A model generated the notes under the pieces. It made no database searches and was not told the origin of the DNA. It saw nothing but the letters and a program-made list of their open reading frames with translations. A program made the translations under genes and the position numbers. This document shows positions 1 through 8,304 of a stretch of 64,000 nucleotides of DNA, one piece after another. The stretch is from Clostridia bacterium (GTDB lineage Bacteria; Bacillota; Clostridia; Christensenellales; Christensenellaceae). How positions within the stretch are numbered: position 1 is the stretch's first letter; each line of letters opens with the position of its first letter. The stretch lies in assembly GCA_017439085.1 (NCBI GenBank), contig JAFRTU010000016.1:126059-190058 (forward strand), read 5' to 3'.

Positions 1-877
1 TTACCGGGTATTTTCCGTCCTTCACGTTTCCGAGGAACTGCACGGTATATGTCCTGTTGAAGGGCTTGTCCTTAGTTGGTGCATTTATGACCGTCACCAT
101 CTCATCGAGGTCAAGTCCTACGTATCTGTCATAGAACTCCTTCGGCGTTATATCGCTTATCCTTATGAACTTCCCGTCCTTATCCCTGGTCTCCCATGTA
201 AAGGATGCAGGAGGCTCTCCAAGAGCTATGGCGAGGACTCTGTAGATGGTCTTCATCATCTCCGTCTTCGCGTCTCTTAAGGATGCTTCGGACTTCCCTG
301 CGGAATGGAGATCTCTAATGTCGCGTGTGAACTGTCTCAGCAGCTTGGTAAGATAGCTGTTGAGCTCTCTTGATGCAGTAGCAGAGAACGTCTCGGGCAT
401 GATGTCTTTCGGGACCACGCCGTATTTTGCCGTGAGACTCCTGAACATGTCCCACTGTCCCCCGTCTCCCACAGGATCCATCATCAGGAAAGAGACGACT
501 CTTCCGTCAAGGGGCTCATCTATCGTTTCTATCATGTTCTCAAGGAAATGATTGGCTTTTTCAAGCTTGTCGTAAAACATGGAATAGCACTGGCTGAGCT
601 CCATATTGTCGAGGTTCAGTTTCTTCATGACCTCAAGCCTCATGACGTTATATGATGCGAACATCCAGCATCTTCCTGATGACTTCTGATTGGTTATCTT
701 TCCTGCTTCCACCTCTATGGAATACTGATGGAGGTTGTTTATCCTGGAATAGTGATTGATCGCGGAATTGTTGATGCCGTTCTGCACGACGGCATTCTGC
801 GCTATCACGTTCTCAACGGATGAATTGAAATCATCCGAGAAAGACCTTATGTCTTCAGATCTGATATCTCTCTTCAT
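1..877 (-). CDS. pepC: Aminopeptidase C / bleomycin hydrolase (C1B peptidase), truncated by the window edge
   Basis: Cytoplasmic cysteine aminopeptidase that removes N-terminal residues from peptides. Translated from the ATG at 877, the first ~292 residues are visible and the frame runs off position 1, so the C-terminal part with the catalytic His and Asn is not seen. The oxyanion Gln and nucleophile Cys lie in NQKSSGRCWMFA near residues 63-74, the hallmark of the PepC/bleomycin hydrolase family. The following stretch (DPVGDGGQW, then PKEFYDRYVG) also fits the family. It is a minus-strand gene with an AAGGAGAATT-type ribosome site just upstream. The truncation is only the window boundary and not a broken gene. 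Confidence 0.93.
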   Translation of the reverse strand, partial: MKRDIRSEDIRSFSDDFNSSVENVIAQNAVVQNGINNSAINHYSRINNLHQYSIEVEAGKITNQKSSGRCWMFASYNVMRLEVMKKLNLDNMELSQCYSMFYDKLEKANHFLENMIETIDEPLDGRVVSFLMMDPVGDGGQWDMFRSLTAKYGVVPKDIMPETFSATASRELNSYLTKLLRQFTRDIRDLHSAGKSEASLRDAKTEMMKTIYRVLAIALGEPPASFTWETRDKDGKFIRISDITPKEFYDRYVGLDLDEMVTVINAPTKDKPFNRTYTVQFLGNVKDGKYPV

Positions 878-956
878 TTGAATTCTCCTTTTCTGAAAAT
901 CTTCTTAATTATATCACAAAGCCCTGAGCCTTTTTCAGACACGCAGGGTATATGAA

Positions 957-984
957 AAGGCCCTTCCTCAAAGGGAAGGGCCTT
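957..984 (-). terminator. Rho-independent terminator of the 1001-1732 lipoprotein gene
   Basis: An 11-bp perfect stem (AAGGCCCTTCC with its complement, loop at 968-973) lies just beyond the stop of the lipoprotein gene. On the minus strand it is followed by TTTTC. It separates that gene from pepC. Confidence 0.8.
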
Positions 985-1000
985 AACTGTCTTATGAAGA

Positions 1001-1732
1001 TTACTTTGTGATCTTGGTCACGTGCGGGTTAACGCCGTTGTACCAGTAAACGAATGCTTCCACATCGATCTTGTCACCGATCTTGAGCTCCTTGGCAGCC
1101 TTGTAGACTTCCGTTGAGGAATCGCACAGATAGGATTCGATAAGGAACTGGAAGGTCTTTCCGTCTATGGATACGTTGAAGTAGATGTCTGATCCCTCTT
1201 CACCGGATCCGTCCCAGTTGTAGATCCATGCATGCTCTACGCCGTCGCCGTCCTTTATAGGCTCAACAGTGAGTCCCTTGAAGGAAGCGAACATGTTCTG
1301 ATACTTCACTATGTCGTCAGTAGCGAGCTTGCTGGTAAGATCCGTAGCCTCTGCGATATAGGTGACATCGGTCTCGATCTGGAATTCACCGTCAGCGATC
1401 TCGATCTCGTCAGCATAGTTGGCCTTTACTCCGGTAACCTTTACCTTCGTTCCGGGAACGAGCTTTGCATAGTCAGCCTCAGAGCACTTGCAGTTGTATA
1501 CGAAATATCCGCCGTCTCCGTCCTGCAGATAAAGTGTAGCCTTATCTTCCCACCAGGACTGCTTTCCCTGTACATATGCTTCGATAACGACAGGATCATC
1601 GATGGCAGCCTTCTCATACTCAGCATAAGTCATGACTCCCTTGCCCTTAGCATTGATGTCCTTCTCCTTCTTGCAGGAAACGAGTCCGACGATCATTAAT
1701 GCTGCGAGCACCAAACATAAAACCTTTTTCAT
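1001..1732 (-). CDS. Lipoprotein with OB-fold-like domain, function unknown
   Basis: 243 residues. The N-terminus is a lipoprotein signal peptide ending at the lipobox LVSC (Cys20), so the mature protein should be tethered outside the membrane. Residues ~45-130 read like the bacterial OB-fold module of secreted proteins: a VVIEAYVQGKQSWW strand, then YLQDGDGGYFVY, then PGTKVKVTGVK. The second half repeats similar beta-rich patterns (a FASFKGLTVE strand, then LKIGDKIDVEAFVYWYNG), so there may be two such domains. No catalytic motif is visible. It has its own ribosome site (TGGAGG) and terminator, so it appears monocistronic. The OB-fold call is a pattern-level inference. Confidence 0.72.
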   Translation of the reverse strand: MKKVLCLVLAALMIVGLVSCKKEKDINAKGKGVMTYAEYEKAAIDDPVVIEAYVQGKQSWWEDKATLYLQDGDGGYFVYNCKCSEADYAKLVPGTKVKVTGVKANYADEIEIADGEFQIETDVTYIAEATDLTSKLATDDIVKYQNMFASFKGLTVEPIKDGDGVEHAWIYNWDGSGEEGSDIYFNVSIDGKTFQFLIESYLCDSSTEVYKAAKELKIGDKIDVEAFVYWYNGVNPHVTKITK

Positions 1733-1743
1733 ATTTTTCCTCC

Positions 1744-1761
1744 ATTTAGAAATCTCTAAAT
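1744..1761. promoter_or_regulatory. Inverted repeat in the leader of the 1001-1732 lipoprotein gene
   Basis: ATTTAGA-AATC-TCTAAAT is a perfect 7-bp inverted repeat just upstream of the ribosome site. On the minus strand a TATAAT-like hexamer lies immediately upstream of it (ACTATAATT). The repeat could be an operator or an mRNA 5' hairpin. Confidence 0.4.
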
Positions 1762-1851
1762 TATAGTCGATATTAACCGATATTATTATAAACCCTGAAG
1801 CCTCTTAATAACAGAAAACCTTCAAAATGTACGTCTTTAAGGAGATATGTG

Positions 1852-1879
1852 AAAGAGACCGGCATCAGCCGGTCCCTTT
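1852..1879 (-). terminator. Terminator-like hairpin after the sugar ABC operon
   Basis: A 12-bp stem with one mismatch (GACCGGC/GCCGGTC core, loop ATCA) lies directly beyond the stop at 1882. The T-run on the minus strand is weak (TCTCTTTC). Confidence 0.6.
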
Positions 1880-1881
1880 GA

Positions 1882-3480
1882 TCATTCCTGTTTACGTTTC
1901 TTTTCCAGAATCCTGTCCCTTATCCATACCGTTCCTATTCCGGCCCATGCGAGTATCAGAGCTGTAATCAGGAACACCGCTGTCCCAGGAAGAGGTCCGA
2001 GATCCTTGTTTCCGTTCGATCCGGTTCCCCTGTTGTCTGCCAGCCTGTAGAGGCTCCTCACATCGGAAAAGAGTTTCGTCATGAATGCCTCGTCCACGGT
2101 CTGTTTCCTTCTCACGGACTTAGTGACGTTCTCTATCAGCTGTCCTGCGGCATCCCTTAGAGATGCGGACCCGTTGAATACAGGAGTCGTGAAGGTATTG
2201 TCCGTATTCTCGAGGAACATCTCCACGGCGCTTATCTTCACGTCATAGTATTTGGAATTGTCTTCCCCTTTTCTGGAGAGATAGTCGAGATATTCTTCCG
2301 AAGTCCTGGCCTTTGTGGTCACGGGCACGTATCCTTCCGTTTCGGAATACGCTATCTGGACCTCGTTTGTCAGCATATACTGGGCAAATATCCATGAGGC
2401 CAGCACCTCGTTCGGATCCTCCTTGTTGAAAATGCATATGGACGGGCCCTGCGAGATCATGCTCGGGTCCGAAGGATCGAACTGGGGCACGGTCCTGACT
2501 GCCGTCTCGAATTCGACGAGAACATCCTCGCTTATGTCGAGAAGAGGAGCCTTGCTTCCCATCCAGGTAGATCCTGCAGTGGAGTCTATGGCGAATATGC
2601 ACTGTCCTGCATTAAGGAAGTTGGCAGGATAGCTCGATATCTTGAAAGTGGAGAATGCTCCGCTCTTCACATGATCGGAGATCATGTACAGGAGCTCCTT
2701 AGTTGTGTCATTGAACAGAAGTATCTCCCCGTCAGCTGTCGAATATCCGGCATGTTTCTGGTCCAGCATCTGGATCATCATGTTGTCGGTGGACTTGTAG
2801 ATGAACGGGATCATGGTCTTCTGTCCGTTTATGATGAAATTCCCCTCTGAGTCCTTCTTCATCGCAGCCTCGGAGACCTCGAACACGAAATCCCATGTGA
2901 GGGTTTCCGGGAGCTCATATCCCAGCTTCTCCACAAAGGTCTTGTTGACATAACAGGCCTCGGTAGATCTGAGATACGGTATGGCGTAATGTCTGTCCCC
3001 TATAACGCATTCGTCCATGAACTTTTCTATCATCTCTGAATAGAGCGGTCCGTCATATTTCAGTTCGCTCCCTCCGAAACCGTATTTCGGATCGGAGAAG
3101 AGCCCGTCAAGCGGCACTACCACGTTTACTCCCGTGAGATATGTGGCGATATGGTCCGGATATGTGATGCATACGTTCGGCGTCGTCTTCGTTGCTATGT
3201 TCGTTATGACGTCGTTATATATCTTGCCGTAATCCGTATACAGTCTCATGTTGACCTTTATGTTCGGATACAGCTTCTGGAAGTCCTCTATCGCCTGCTT
3301 GTATATGTTCACCTGGGCTTTGTTCGTATCATTCTTGGCCCAGAAGGTGATCTCATAGGTCTTTGATTCATCGAACGTCTCAGGGATCACGAACTCATCA
3401 AGTCCCTTTGCTCCGTGACAGGACGCTGCAAAAGAGAGAACCGTGATCAGAAGGACGAATAATGCTATCCTCTTTCTCAT
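1882..3480 (-). CDS. Carbohydrate ABC transporter substrate-binding lipoprotein with C-terminal membrane anchor
   Basis: 532 residues, family 1 extracellular solute-binding protein, the last gene of an importer operon. The ATG at 3480 overlaps the TGA of the upstream permease (ATGA); a longer open frame exists but would run deep into that permease. The signal peptide ends at the lipobox FAASC. The YEITFWAKNDTNKAQVNIY start and the LYPNIKVNMR strand are typical of sugar-binding lobes. Unusually, the C-terminus (about residues 495-532) carries a hydrophobic segment, TAVFLITALILAWAGIGTVW, followed by a basic tail RDRILEKKRKQE. This would give a second membrane anchor in addition to the lipid. 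The substrate cannot be read from sequence. Confidence 0.88.
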   Translation of the reverse strand: MRKRIALFVLLITVLSFAASCHGAKGLDEFVIPETFDESKTYEITFWAKNDTNKAQVNIYKQAIEDFQKLYPNIKVNMRLYTDYGKIYNDVITNIATKTTPNVCITYPDHIATYLTGVNVVVPLDGLFSDPKYGFGGSELKYDGPLYSEMIEKFMDECVIGDRHYAIPYLRSTEACYVNKTFVEKLGYELPETLTWDFVFEVSEAAMKKDSEGNFIINGQKTMIPFIYKSTDNMMIQMLDQKHAGYSTADGEILLFNDTTKELLYMISDHVKSGAFSTFKISSYPANFLNAGQCIFAIDSTAGSTWMGSKAPLLDISEDVLVEFETAVRTVPQFDPSDPSMISQGPSICIFNKEDPNEVLASWIFAQYMLTNEVQIAYSETEGYVPVTTKARTSEEYLDYLSRKGEDNSKYYDVKISAVEMFLENTDNTFTTPVFNGSASLRDAAGQLIENVTKSVRRKQTVDEAFMTKLFSDVRSLYRLADNRGTGSNGNKDLGPLPGTAVFLITALILAWAGIGTVWIRDRILEKKRKQE

Positions 3481-4352
3481 CCCTTGGTACCTCCTCTGGA
3501 AACACCCTCCATTATCTTCTTCCTGAATATCAGGAACAGGAGGATCAGCGGAACGGAGATGACGACTACTGCTGCCATCATGGCAGGAATGTTCTCTCTT
3601 CCGAATCCGTTCTCCCTTATCTCCTGTATTCCGTTGGATACGAGGAAATATGCGGAATCGTCGGTTATGAGCCTGGGCCATACATATGAGTTCCAGCACT
3701 CTATGACCTTCAGTATCCCTACCGTTACGAGAGTAGGCCTGCATATCGGTATCATCACCTTGAACAGATATTTGAGATCGCTCGTACCGTCCACCTTGGC
3801 GGCATAATAAAGCTCATCCGGCACCTGTTCGAAATTCTCCTTAAGGAGATAGATGTAGAAGACCGAGGTGATGGACGGGAGTATCAGCCCCAGAAAAGAG
3901 TTCCTCATGTCCCAGTTCGTGATGGTCTGGAAGTTCGTGATGACCACGAGCTCGTTCGGTATCATCATAAGTGCCAGGAATAAAGTGAACAGAATGTCCT
4001 TTCCCTTGAACTTCAGCCGTGCAAAGGCATACGCCGCAAAGGTTATCACGAGCAGCATCAGCACCGTGGTCACCACGGTAAAGATAAGGGTATTGATGAA
4101 ATATCTCCCAAGAGGCACTGCCGTGAAGGCATCGGAATAGTTCTCGAGCGTCGGGCTCAGAGTGAAGAATTTCGGTATGTATTCGGCATTGTAGCTGCCG
4201 TAGTCCTTGACTGACGTCAGGAACATCCAATAGAACGGGAACAGTACCATCACCGCCCAGACTCCGAGCATGATGTACGTCAGTATCCTTAAGATGCGGT
4301 CTCTGGTCTTCGCCCTTTTCTCTATGTTCTTATAGCTCAGATTGTTATCCAT
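3477..4352 (-). CDS. Carbohydrate ABC transporter permease, MalG/LacG type
   Basis: 291 residues with about six transmembrane segments, starting with ILRILTYIMLGVWAVMVLFPFYWM. It carries the EAA-type cytoplasmic loop (EQVPDELYYAAKVDGTSDLKYLF) that contacts the ATPase. The ATG at 4352 is chosen because GGAGGAA lies 5-10 nt upstream; earlier in-frame starts overlap the preceding permease gene. Its stop overlaps the start of the binding-protein gene by ATGA, so translation of the two is likely coupled. It should form the membrane channel with the 4370-5263 product. Confidence 0.93.
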   Translation of the reverse strand: MDNNLSYKNIEKRAKTRDRILRILTYIMLGVWAVMVLFPFYWMFLTSVKDYGSYNAEYIPKFFTLSPTLENYSDAFTAVPLGRYFINTLIFTVVTTVLMLLVITFAAYAFARLKFKGKDILFTLFLALMMIPNELVVITNFQTITNWDMRNSFLGLILPSITSVFYIYLLKENFEQVPDELYYAAKVDGTSDLKYLFKVMIPICRPTLVTVGILKVIECWNSYVWPRLITDDSAYFLVSNGIQEIRENGFGRENIPAMMAAVVVISVPLILLFLIFRKKIMEGVSRGGTKG

Positions 4353-4369
4353 ATCGTTCCTCCGTATCA

Positions 4370-5263
4370 TCATGTGTAATGTACATGCTTTTTGGATACC
4401 ATGAGGTTTATGCATGTTATCGTGAGCACTATCGCAAACAGTATGACTGCCGCAGCGGAAGCGTAGGACGGATATCCGCCGCTGTCTCCGTAGAGCATGT
4501 CATATACGTATCCGACTATCGTGTTCATGCCTGCGGCGTTCAGGTCCGTGCCGAAAAGAGCCACCGAATCGCTGTAGGCCTTGAACGCTCCTATGAATCC
4601 CGTTATCACGAGATAGAAGAGCATCGGCGATATCATCGGGAGAGTGATCTTCGTGAAGATCCTGAACTTGCCCGTTCCGTCCACCTTTGCGGCATTGTAG
4701 TAATCCTGATTCACCGAGGCAAGAGCGCTAGTGAGTATGAGTATCTTGAAGGGCAATACTATCCAGATCGTATAGAAACAGAGCACGAACATCTTTGCCC
4801 AGTAGGGGCCGTCTATGAAGTCGACCGATTTCCCTCCGAATGCATTGATGAGGAGGTTTACCATTCCTTCGGAATATGCCGTCTTCTTGAAGAGGATCAT
4901 GAATACGAGACCGACTGCAAGGGTGTTAGTGACATACGGAAGGAAGAATGTCGTCTGGAAGAAGTCCCTCAGTCTAGTTATGGAATTGAGTCCAAGCGAT
5001 ATAAGGAGCGCTATTCCAGTTGAAAGAGGAACCGTTATTATTACCAGTATGAACGTGTTCTTCAGGGCCTGCAGGAAATACGGATCATGGAGCACATACG
5101 AGAAGTTGTATGTGCCTATGCCGGAATATGTCTGTGATGCCGAATTGTACTCCTCCTCTGCCGAGTATATGAAAACGTCGACCAGAGGGTACACCATGAA
5201 CAGCACCAGGAAGATTATCGCAGGCAGAAGATACAGCCATGGTTTCAGATTGCTGTTTTTCAT
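4370..5263 (-). CDS. Carbohydrate ABC transporter permease, MalF/UgpA type
   Basis: 297 residues, six predicted transmembrane helices, beginning KPWLYLLPAIIFLVLFMVYPLV. This opening is typical of the MalF-like sugar permeases that lack the large MalF periplasmic loop. The EAA loop reads YYNAAKVDGTGKFRIFTKITLP near residues 195-215. The gene lies 10 nt downstream of the ATPase gene and 17 nt upstream of the second permease, forming one transcription unit. Confidence 0.93.
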   Translation of the reverse strand: MKNSNLKPWLYLLPAIIFLVLFMVYPLVDVFIYSAEEEYNSASQTYSGIGTYNFSYVLHDPYFLQALKNTFILVIITVPLSTGIALLISLGLNSITRLRDFFQTTFFLPYVTNTLAVGLVFMILFKKTAYSEGMVNLLINAFGGKSVDFIDGPYWAKMFVLCFYTIWIVLPFKILILTSALASVNQDYYNAAKVDGTGKFRIFTKITLPMISPMLFYLVITGFIGAFKAYSDSVALFGTDLNAAGMNTIVGYVYDMLYGDSGGYPSYASAAAVILFAIVLTITCINLMVSKKHVHYT

Positions 5264-5273
5264 ATCCTTATCC

Positions 5274-6365
5274 TCAGAACCTTATCCTCTCTTCAGTCTC
5301 TCTGCTGAACAGGAAGGTCTTTGCGGGCTTGAGATCGAAGAAAGCTTCTCCCGGCTGTTCCGGTATGTTCTCCTCTGCGCTCACTATCGCCCTGTTGTTC
5401 GGGTTGAGAGCATTTTCATGAGTGAATATGATACTCACGTCCCTTCCCATTATCTCCCTTCTCTCCCTCATGTATCTGAATCTGGAGCCGTTAGGGATGA
5501 AGCCCTCAGGCCTTACTGCAAGATACACCTCCTGATCAGGGACTCCCGGGGCATCGAACACGTCATCGCCGTTGATCATGACCTTACCGTTCTCGACCTT
5601 TCCGGTGAATACGTTTATCGGCGGAGTGCCAAGGAACTGTGCTACGAACAGGTTTTTCGGGTCGTCATATATGTCCTGCGGACGTCCTATCTGGTGCACC
5701 ACTCCGGCCTTCATGACGACCATGAGGTCACAGATGCTCATGGCCTCCTCCTGGTCATGGGTGACGAATATGGTGGTGATCCCCGTTTCCTTCTGGATCC
5801 TCCTCAGCTCCTCTCTCGTCTGCAGGCGCAGTCTTGCGTCGAGATTCGACAGCGGCTCGTCGAGAAGCAGGACCTTCGGCATCTTTACAAGTGCTCTTGC
5901 TATGGCGACTCTCTGCTGCTGTCCACCCGAAAGGGCCTTCGGCTTTCTCTCCATATAGTCTTCTATCTGTACCAGTTTAGCGACTTCAAGAGCCTTCTCC
6001 TTCATCTGCTCCTTGGTGAGCTTTTCAGCTCCCTTCAGGTTCTGCAGAGGGAATATGATGTTCTCTTCGACGGTGAGGTGAGGATAGAGTGCATAGTTCT
6101 GGAACACCAGTCCCACTCCCCTGTTCTCCACGGGGACGTTCGTTACATCGTCTTCTCCGAAGAATACCTGCCCTTCAGTCGGAGCCTCAAGCCCCGATAT
6201 GAGGTTCAGGGTCGTGCTCTTTCCGCATCCCGATGGTCCGAGCAGTCCCACCAGTTTGCCGTCCGGGATCTCGAAATCGAAATCGTTTACGGCGATCACT
6301 TCCTCATGGGACTTCTTGTTCTTGCCCGGGAACTTTTTCGTCAAATGTTTGAGTACTACTTTCAT
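5274..6365 (-). CDS. Sugar ABC transporter ATP-binding protein, MsmK/UgpC/MalK family
   Basis: 363 residues. It has Walker A GPSGCGKST (~43-51), Q-loop VFQNYALYPHLT, signature LSGGQQQRVAIARAL, Walker B VLLLDEPLSNLD and switch His in FVTHDQEEAM. The C-terminal ~120 residues form the OB-type regulatory domain of MalK-like ATPases (VYLAVRPEGFIP). It is the first gene of the importer operon, ahead of both permeases and the binding protein. Many Firmicute MsmK proteins serve several importers, but here it is encoded with its own transporter. Confidence 0.95.
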   Translation of the reverse strand: MKVVLKHLTKKFPGKNKKSHEEVIAVNDFDFEIPDGKLVGLLGPSGCGKSTTLNLISGLEAPTEGQVFFGEDDVTNVPVENRGVGLVFQNYALYPHLTVEENIIFPLQNLKGAEKLTKEQMKEKALEVAKLVQIEDYMERKPKALSGGQQQRVAIARALVKMPKVLLLDEPLSNLDARLRLQTREELRRIQKETGITTIFVTHDQEEAMSICDLMVVMKAGVVHQIGRPQDIYDDPKNLFVAQFLGTPPINVFTGKVENGKVMINGDDVFDAPGVPDQEVYLAVRPEGFIPNGSRFRYMRERREIMGRDVSIIFTHENALNPNNRAIVSAEENIPEQPGEAFFDLKPAKTFLFSRETEERIRF

Positions 6366-6400
6366 GATAGTCTCCGTTCTTTCTTTCTTAGCTAATAATA

Positions 6401-6429
6401 ATTATATGAGCATCAAAAATGCTTTTCCA
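6401..6429 (-). promoter_or_regulatory. Predicted sigma-A promoter of the sugar ABC operon
   Basis: Minus-strand TGGAAA (6424-6429), 17-bp spacer, TATAAT (6401-6406). It sits in the gap between sfsA and the ATPase gene. Confidence 0.6.
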
Positions 6430-7090
6430 TACGGTTGAGGCCCGTAACGGCCATAAAATCGGGCCTTACGGACACGGTCGCACACATGGCCCTGACACCG
6501 TGTTCGAGAGCAGTATCATACATGGCTGAGAAAGCCCAGTCCGTGTCCCTATTAGGTACCACGGTATCGATGCCTTCCGTCTGGATCACGAATACGAGAT
6601 ATGCTCCGTACCCTTCCTTCACCGCCCTTATGAGCTCCTTTATGTGCCTTGTCCCCCTTACTGTTGGAGCATCGGGAAACACTCCTTTCCCGTCCCTTAT
6701 AAGGGTACAGCCCTTTACTTCCATATATGCCGGTCTGCCGTTCTCTGTGAATGAGAAATCCATCCGCGATTCGCCGAAACCGACTTCCCTTCTCAGGTCA
6801 CTGAGCCTCAATGAGGACAGATATTCCTCCATTGCCCTGTTCGGGGCAATGCTGTCTATATTGAACAGCCTGCCATCGCCGTCATATGCGCATATGAGGT
6901 CATATGCCGTCTTTCTCGTTCCGGCCGTTTTCTTCTGAAGGATGACCTTTCTTCCTTCGACCAGAAGCTCTCCGAGCCTGCCCGTGTTCTTCACATGGAC
7001 TACTCTTTCCCTTCCTTCAGCCATGGCAAGGGCAGTGAATCTGTTCATTCTTTTTACGAAAGTACCTTCGATCACGTCAGTGTAGAACAT
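6413..7090 (-). CDS. sfsA: SfsA family DNA/RNA nuclease (sugar fermentation stimulation protein A)
   Basis: 225 residues, the usual SfsA length (~230). The N-terminal OB-like domain starts EGTFVKRMNRFTALA and includes VHVKNTGRL; the nuclease-like domain contains YMEVKGCTL and FPDAPTVRGTRH, both SfsA signatures. E. coli SfsA was first linked to maltose metabolism and later described as a nuclease, so the role here is uncertain. The gene overlaps the end of the DUF1294 gene by 14 nt and probably shares its transcript. Confidence 0.92.
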   Translation of the reverse strand: MFYTDVIEGTFVKRMNRFTALAMAEGRERVVHVKNTGRLGELLVEGRKVILQKKTAGTRKTAYDLICAYDGDGRLFNIDSIAPNRAMEEYLSSLRLSDLRREVGFGESRMDFSFTENGRPAYMEVKGCTLIRDGKGVFPDAPTVRGTRHIKELIRAVKEGYGAYLVFVIQTEGIDTVVPNRDTDWAFSAMYDTALEHGVRAMCATVSVRPDFMAVTGLNRMEKHF

Positions 7091-7370
7091 TCTTCATCAC
7101 CATTATTATCACGAACAGATGGACGGCAAGGAAAAGAGGTACCAGTACCGTGAACAGCTTCTTCCTGGTCTTGTGGCGGAATAACAGCATCCCGGCTATG
7201 GCACCGAAAGGCGCAAAAAATGCTAGGAGGAGGAGCGTCCTCTCACTGATCCTCCACTTGTTCCTCTCAGCCTTCAGCTTATCTGCCCCGTATACTATGA
7301 ATACCGCGAGATTCAGGAATACCAGTATCAGGAACAGCAGCAGTCTCTCGTTCTCCAGTATAGTCTTCAT
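7077..7370 (-). CDS. DUF1294 small membrane protein
   Basis: 97 residues with three hydrophobic segments. The central sequence YGADKLKAERNKWRISE followed by LLLLAFFAPFGAIAGML is the DUF1294 signature (DK.A....WRI.E). The function of the family is unknown. Its start overlaps the stop of the hexuloisomerase-like gene by 4 nt (ATGA). Confidence 0.9.
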   Translation of the reverse strand: MKTILENERLLLFLILVFLNLAVFIVYGADKLKAERNKWRISERTLLLLAFFAPFGAIAGMLLFRHKTRKKLFTVLVPLFLAVHLFVIIMVMKNVLH

Positions 7371-8014
7371 TCCAGGTTGTTGTGATAGTAGGAGATGTCT
7401 TCAAAGACATGTCCCGTCTTCTCCATGTATCTCTGCATGATGACCTCATTAAGGATGAACCCCACTTCATATACGCTGAAGTACTTGTCCATGGTCACCT
7501 GCTCCCTCTCCTCTTTTGAAAGGGCGTATCTCACCCTGACACCGAGGCCTTTGTTCTTGGAATCCTCTGCTCCTTCGGGCTTCATGTCCCATATGGGAGG
7601 CATGTCGAACCTGTCGGGTATCTGGATGAAAAGATCCGTATATTTTCCTATGAGGGATCCCTCAGGATGGCTGCTTCCCGTGATGAGCACCACCTTTGCT
7701 CCGTAGCTTTTTGCCTCTTCTGCTATCACGGCTATCGTCCTCGTATTCCCGCTTCCCGAGTTCACTATCAGTATGTCGTTCTCATGTATGGACGGTGTCG
7801 AGTTATCTCCGACGCAGTATACCGGTTTTCCGAACTGGGAGAGATCCATTCCGAGTATCCTCACGATGTTTCCTGCTCTTCCCCAGCCTGCTGTAAACAC
7901 TCTTTCAGCCTCTATTATGGCATCCACCACTCTGTCTATGCTGTCGGGATCAATGGCGTTCAATATATCCGTGATCCCGGGCCCTATGCTCTTCAGAAGT
8001 TCCTTTGTATCCAT
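7367..8014 (-). CDS. hxlB: SIS-domain protein, 6-phospho-3-hexuloisomerase-like
   Basis: 215 residues. A sugar isomerase (SIS) fold is evident from AGWGRAGNIVRILGMDL (residues ~43-59), GDNSTPSIHENDILIVNSGSG and AKVVLITGSSHPEGSL. The family interconverts hexulose-6-phosphate and fructose-6-phosphate in the ribulose monophosphate route. The protein is about 25-30 residues longer than typical HxlB because of a tail after ~residue 135. No hexulose-phosphate synthase is encoded nearby, so the substrate could be a different ketose phosphate. It begins a three-gene minus-strand unit with DUF1294 and sfsA; AAGGAGG precedes the ATG. Confidence 0.8.
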   Translation of the reverse strand: MDTKELLKSIGPGITDILNAIDPDSIDRVVDAIIEAERVFTAGWGRAGNIVRILGMDLSQFGKPVYCVGDNSTPSIHENDILIVNSGSGNTRTIAVIAEEAKSYGAKVVLITGSSHPEGSLIGKYTDLFIQIPDRFDMPPIWDMKPEGAEDSKNKGLGVRVRYALSKEEREQVTMDKYFSVYEVGFILNEVIMQRYMEKTGHVFEDISYYHNNLE

Positions 8015-8043
8015 ATCTTCCTCCTTATCAGGATCATGCTTCC

Positions 8044-8049
8044 ATTATA
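8044..8049 (-). promoter_or_regulatory. -10 element for the hexuloisomerase-like gene
   Basis: Minus-strand TATAAT about 30 nt upstream of the start codon. The -35 region at correct spacing (TTTATG) is poor. Confidence 0.45.
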
Positions 8050-8132
8050 GTTTATTTCTCATCTGCCATAAAGTTACAAACTCATAACCTCAAAGACACA
8101 GAATGTACATCTATCTTCTGTATACTGAATAC

Positions 8133-8212
8133 AAGGGCAGGACCCGATAACATAATGATTTCCTTAGGGACAGTACTCTGTCCCCCTTAAAGAGGCCATG
8201 GGCCTCTTTTTT
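8133..8212 (+). promoter_or_regulatory. Structured leader with intrinsic terminator upstream of hppA
   Basis: A hairpin GGGACAG/CTGTCCC (8167-8184) can be enclosed by AAGG/CCTT (8133-8136 with 8085-equivalent bases at 8185-8188). It is followed by a terminator: stem AAAGAGGCC/GGCCTCTTT (8189-8209) and six T residues ending at 8212. No plus-strand gene lies upstream that would need terminating. A TGTATACT-like -10 at 8119-8126 could start such a transcript. I could not match it to a known riboswitch class. A separate TATAAT at 8259-8264 lies after the terminator. Confidence 0.5.
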
Positions 8213-8258
8213 GTTATGCTCTTTCCATCTTGTACGGGACCCGTAAAAAAACTAAAAT

Positions 8259-8264
8259 TATAAT
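8259..8264 (+). promoter_or_regulatory. Predicted -10 element for hppA
   Basis: TATAAT about 40 nt upstream of the start codon in an A/T-rich tract. The nearest TTGTAC (8230-8235) is 23 bp away, too far to be a good -35. Confidence 0.4.
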
Positions 8265-8304
8265 ATAAAGAAGTGTTTCAAAACACATCAAACAGGAGGA
8301 AATC

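Noticed and set aside
4815..6395. 526-residue open frame on the plus strand opposite the sugar-transporter ATPase and permease genes
   Set aside because: It is the mirror of well-supported genes, has no family motifs and no ribosome site.
8133..8212. Fluoride riboswitch ahead of hppA
   Set aside because: The conserved GATG and CTGATG...CTAC elements are missing, so the class is not supported.
8231..8256. PreQ1-I-like tail (GTAAAAAAACTAA) after a small stem
   Set aside because: The stem loop would have only three bases and lacks the conserved loop; more likely A/T-rich promoter DNA.
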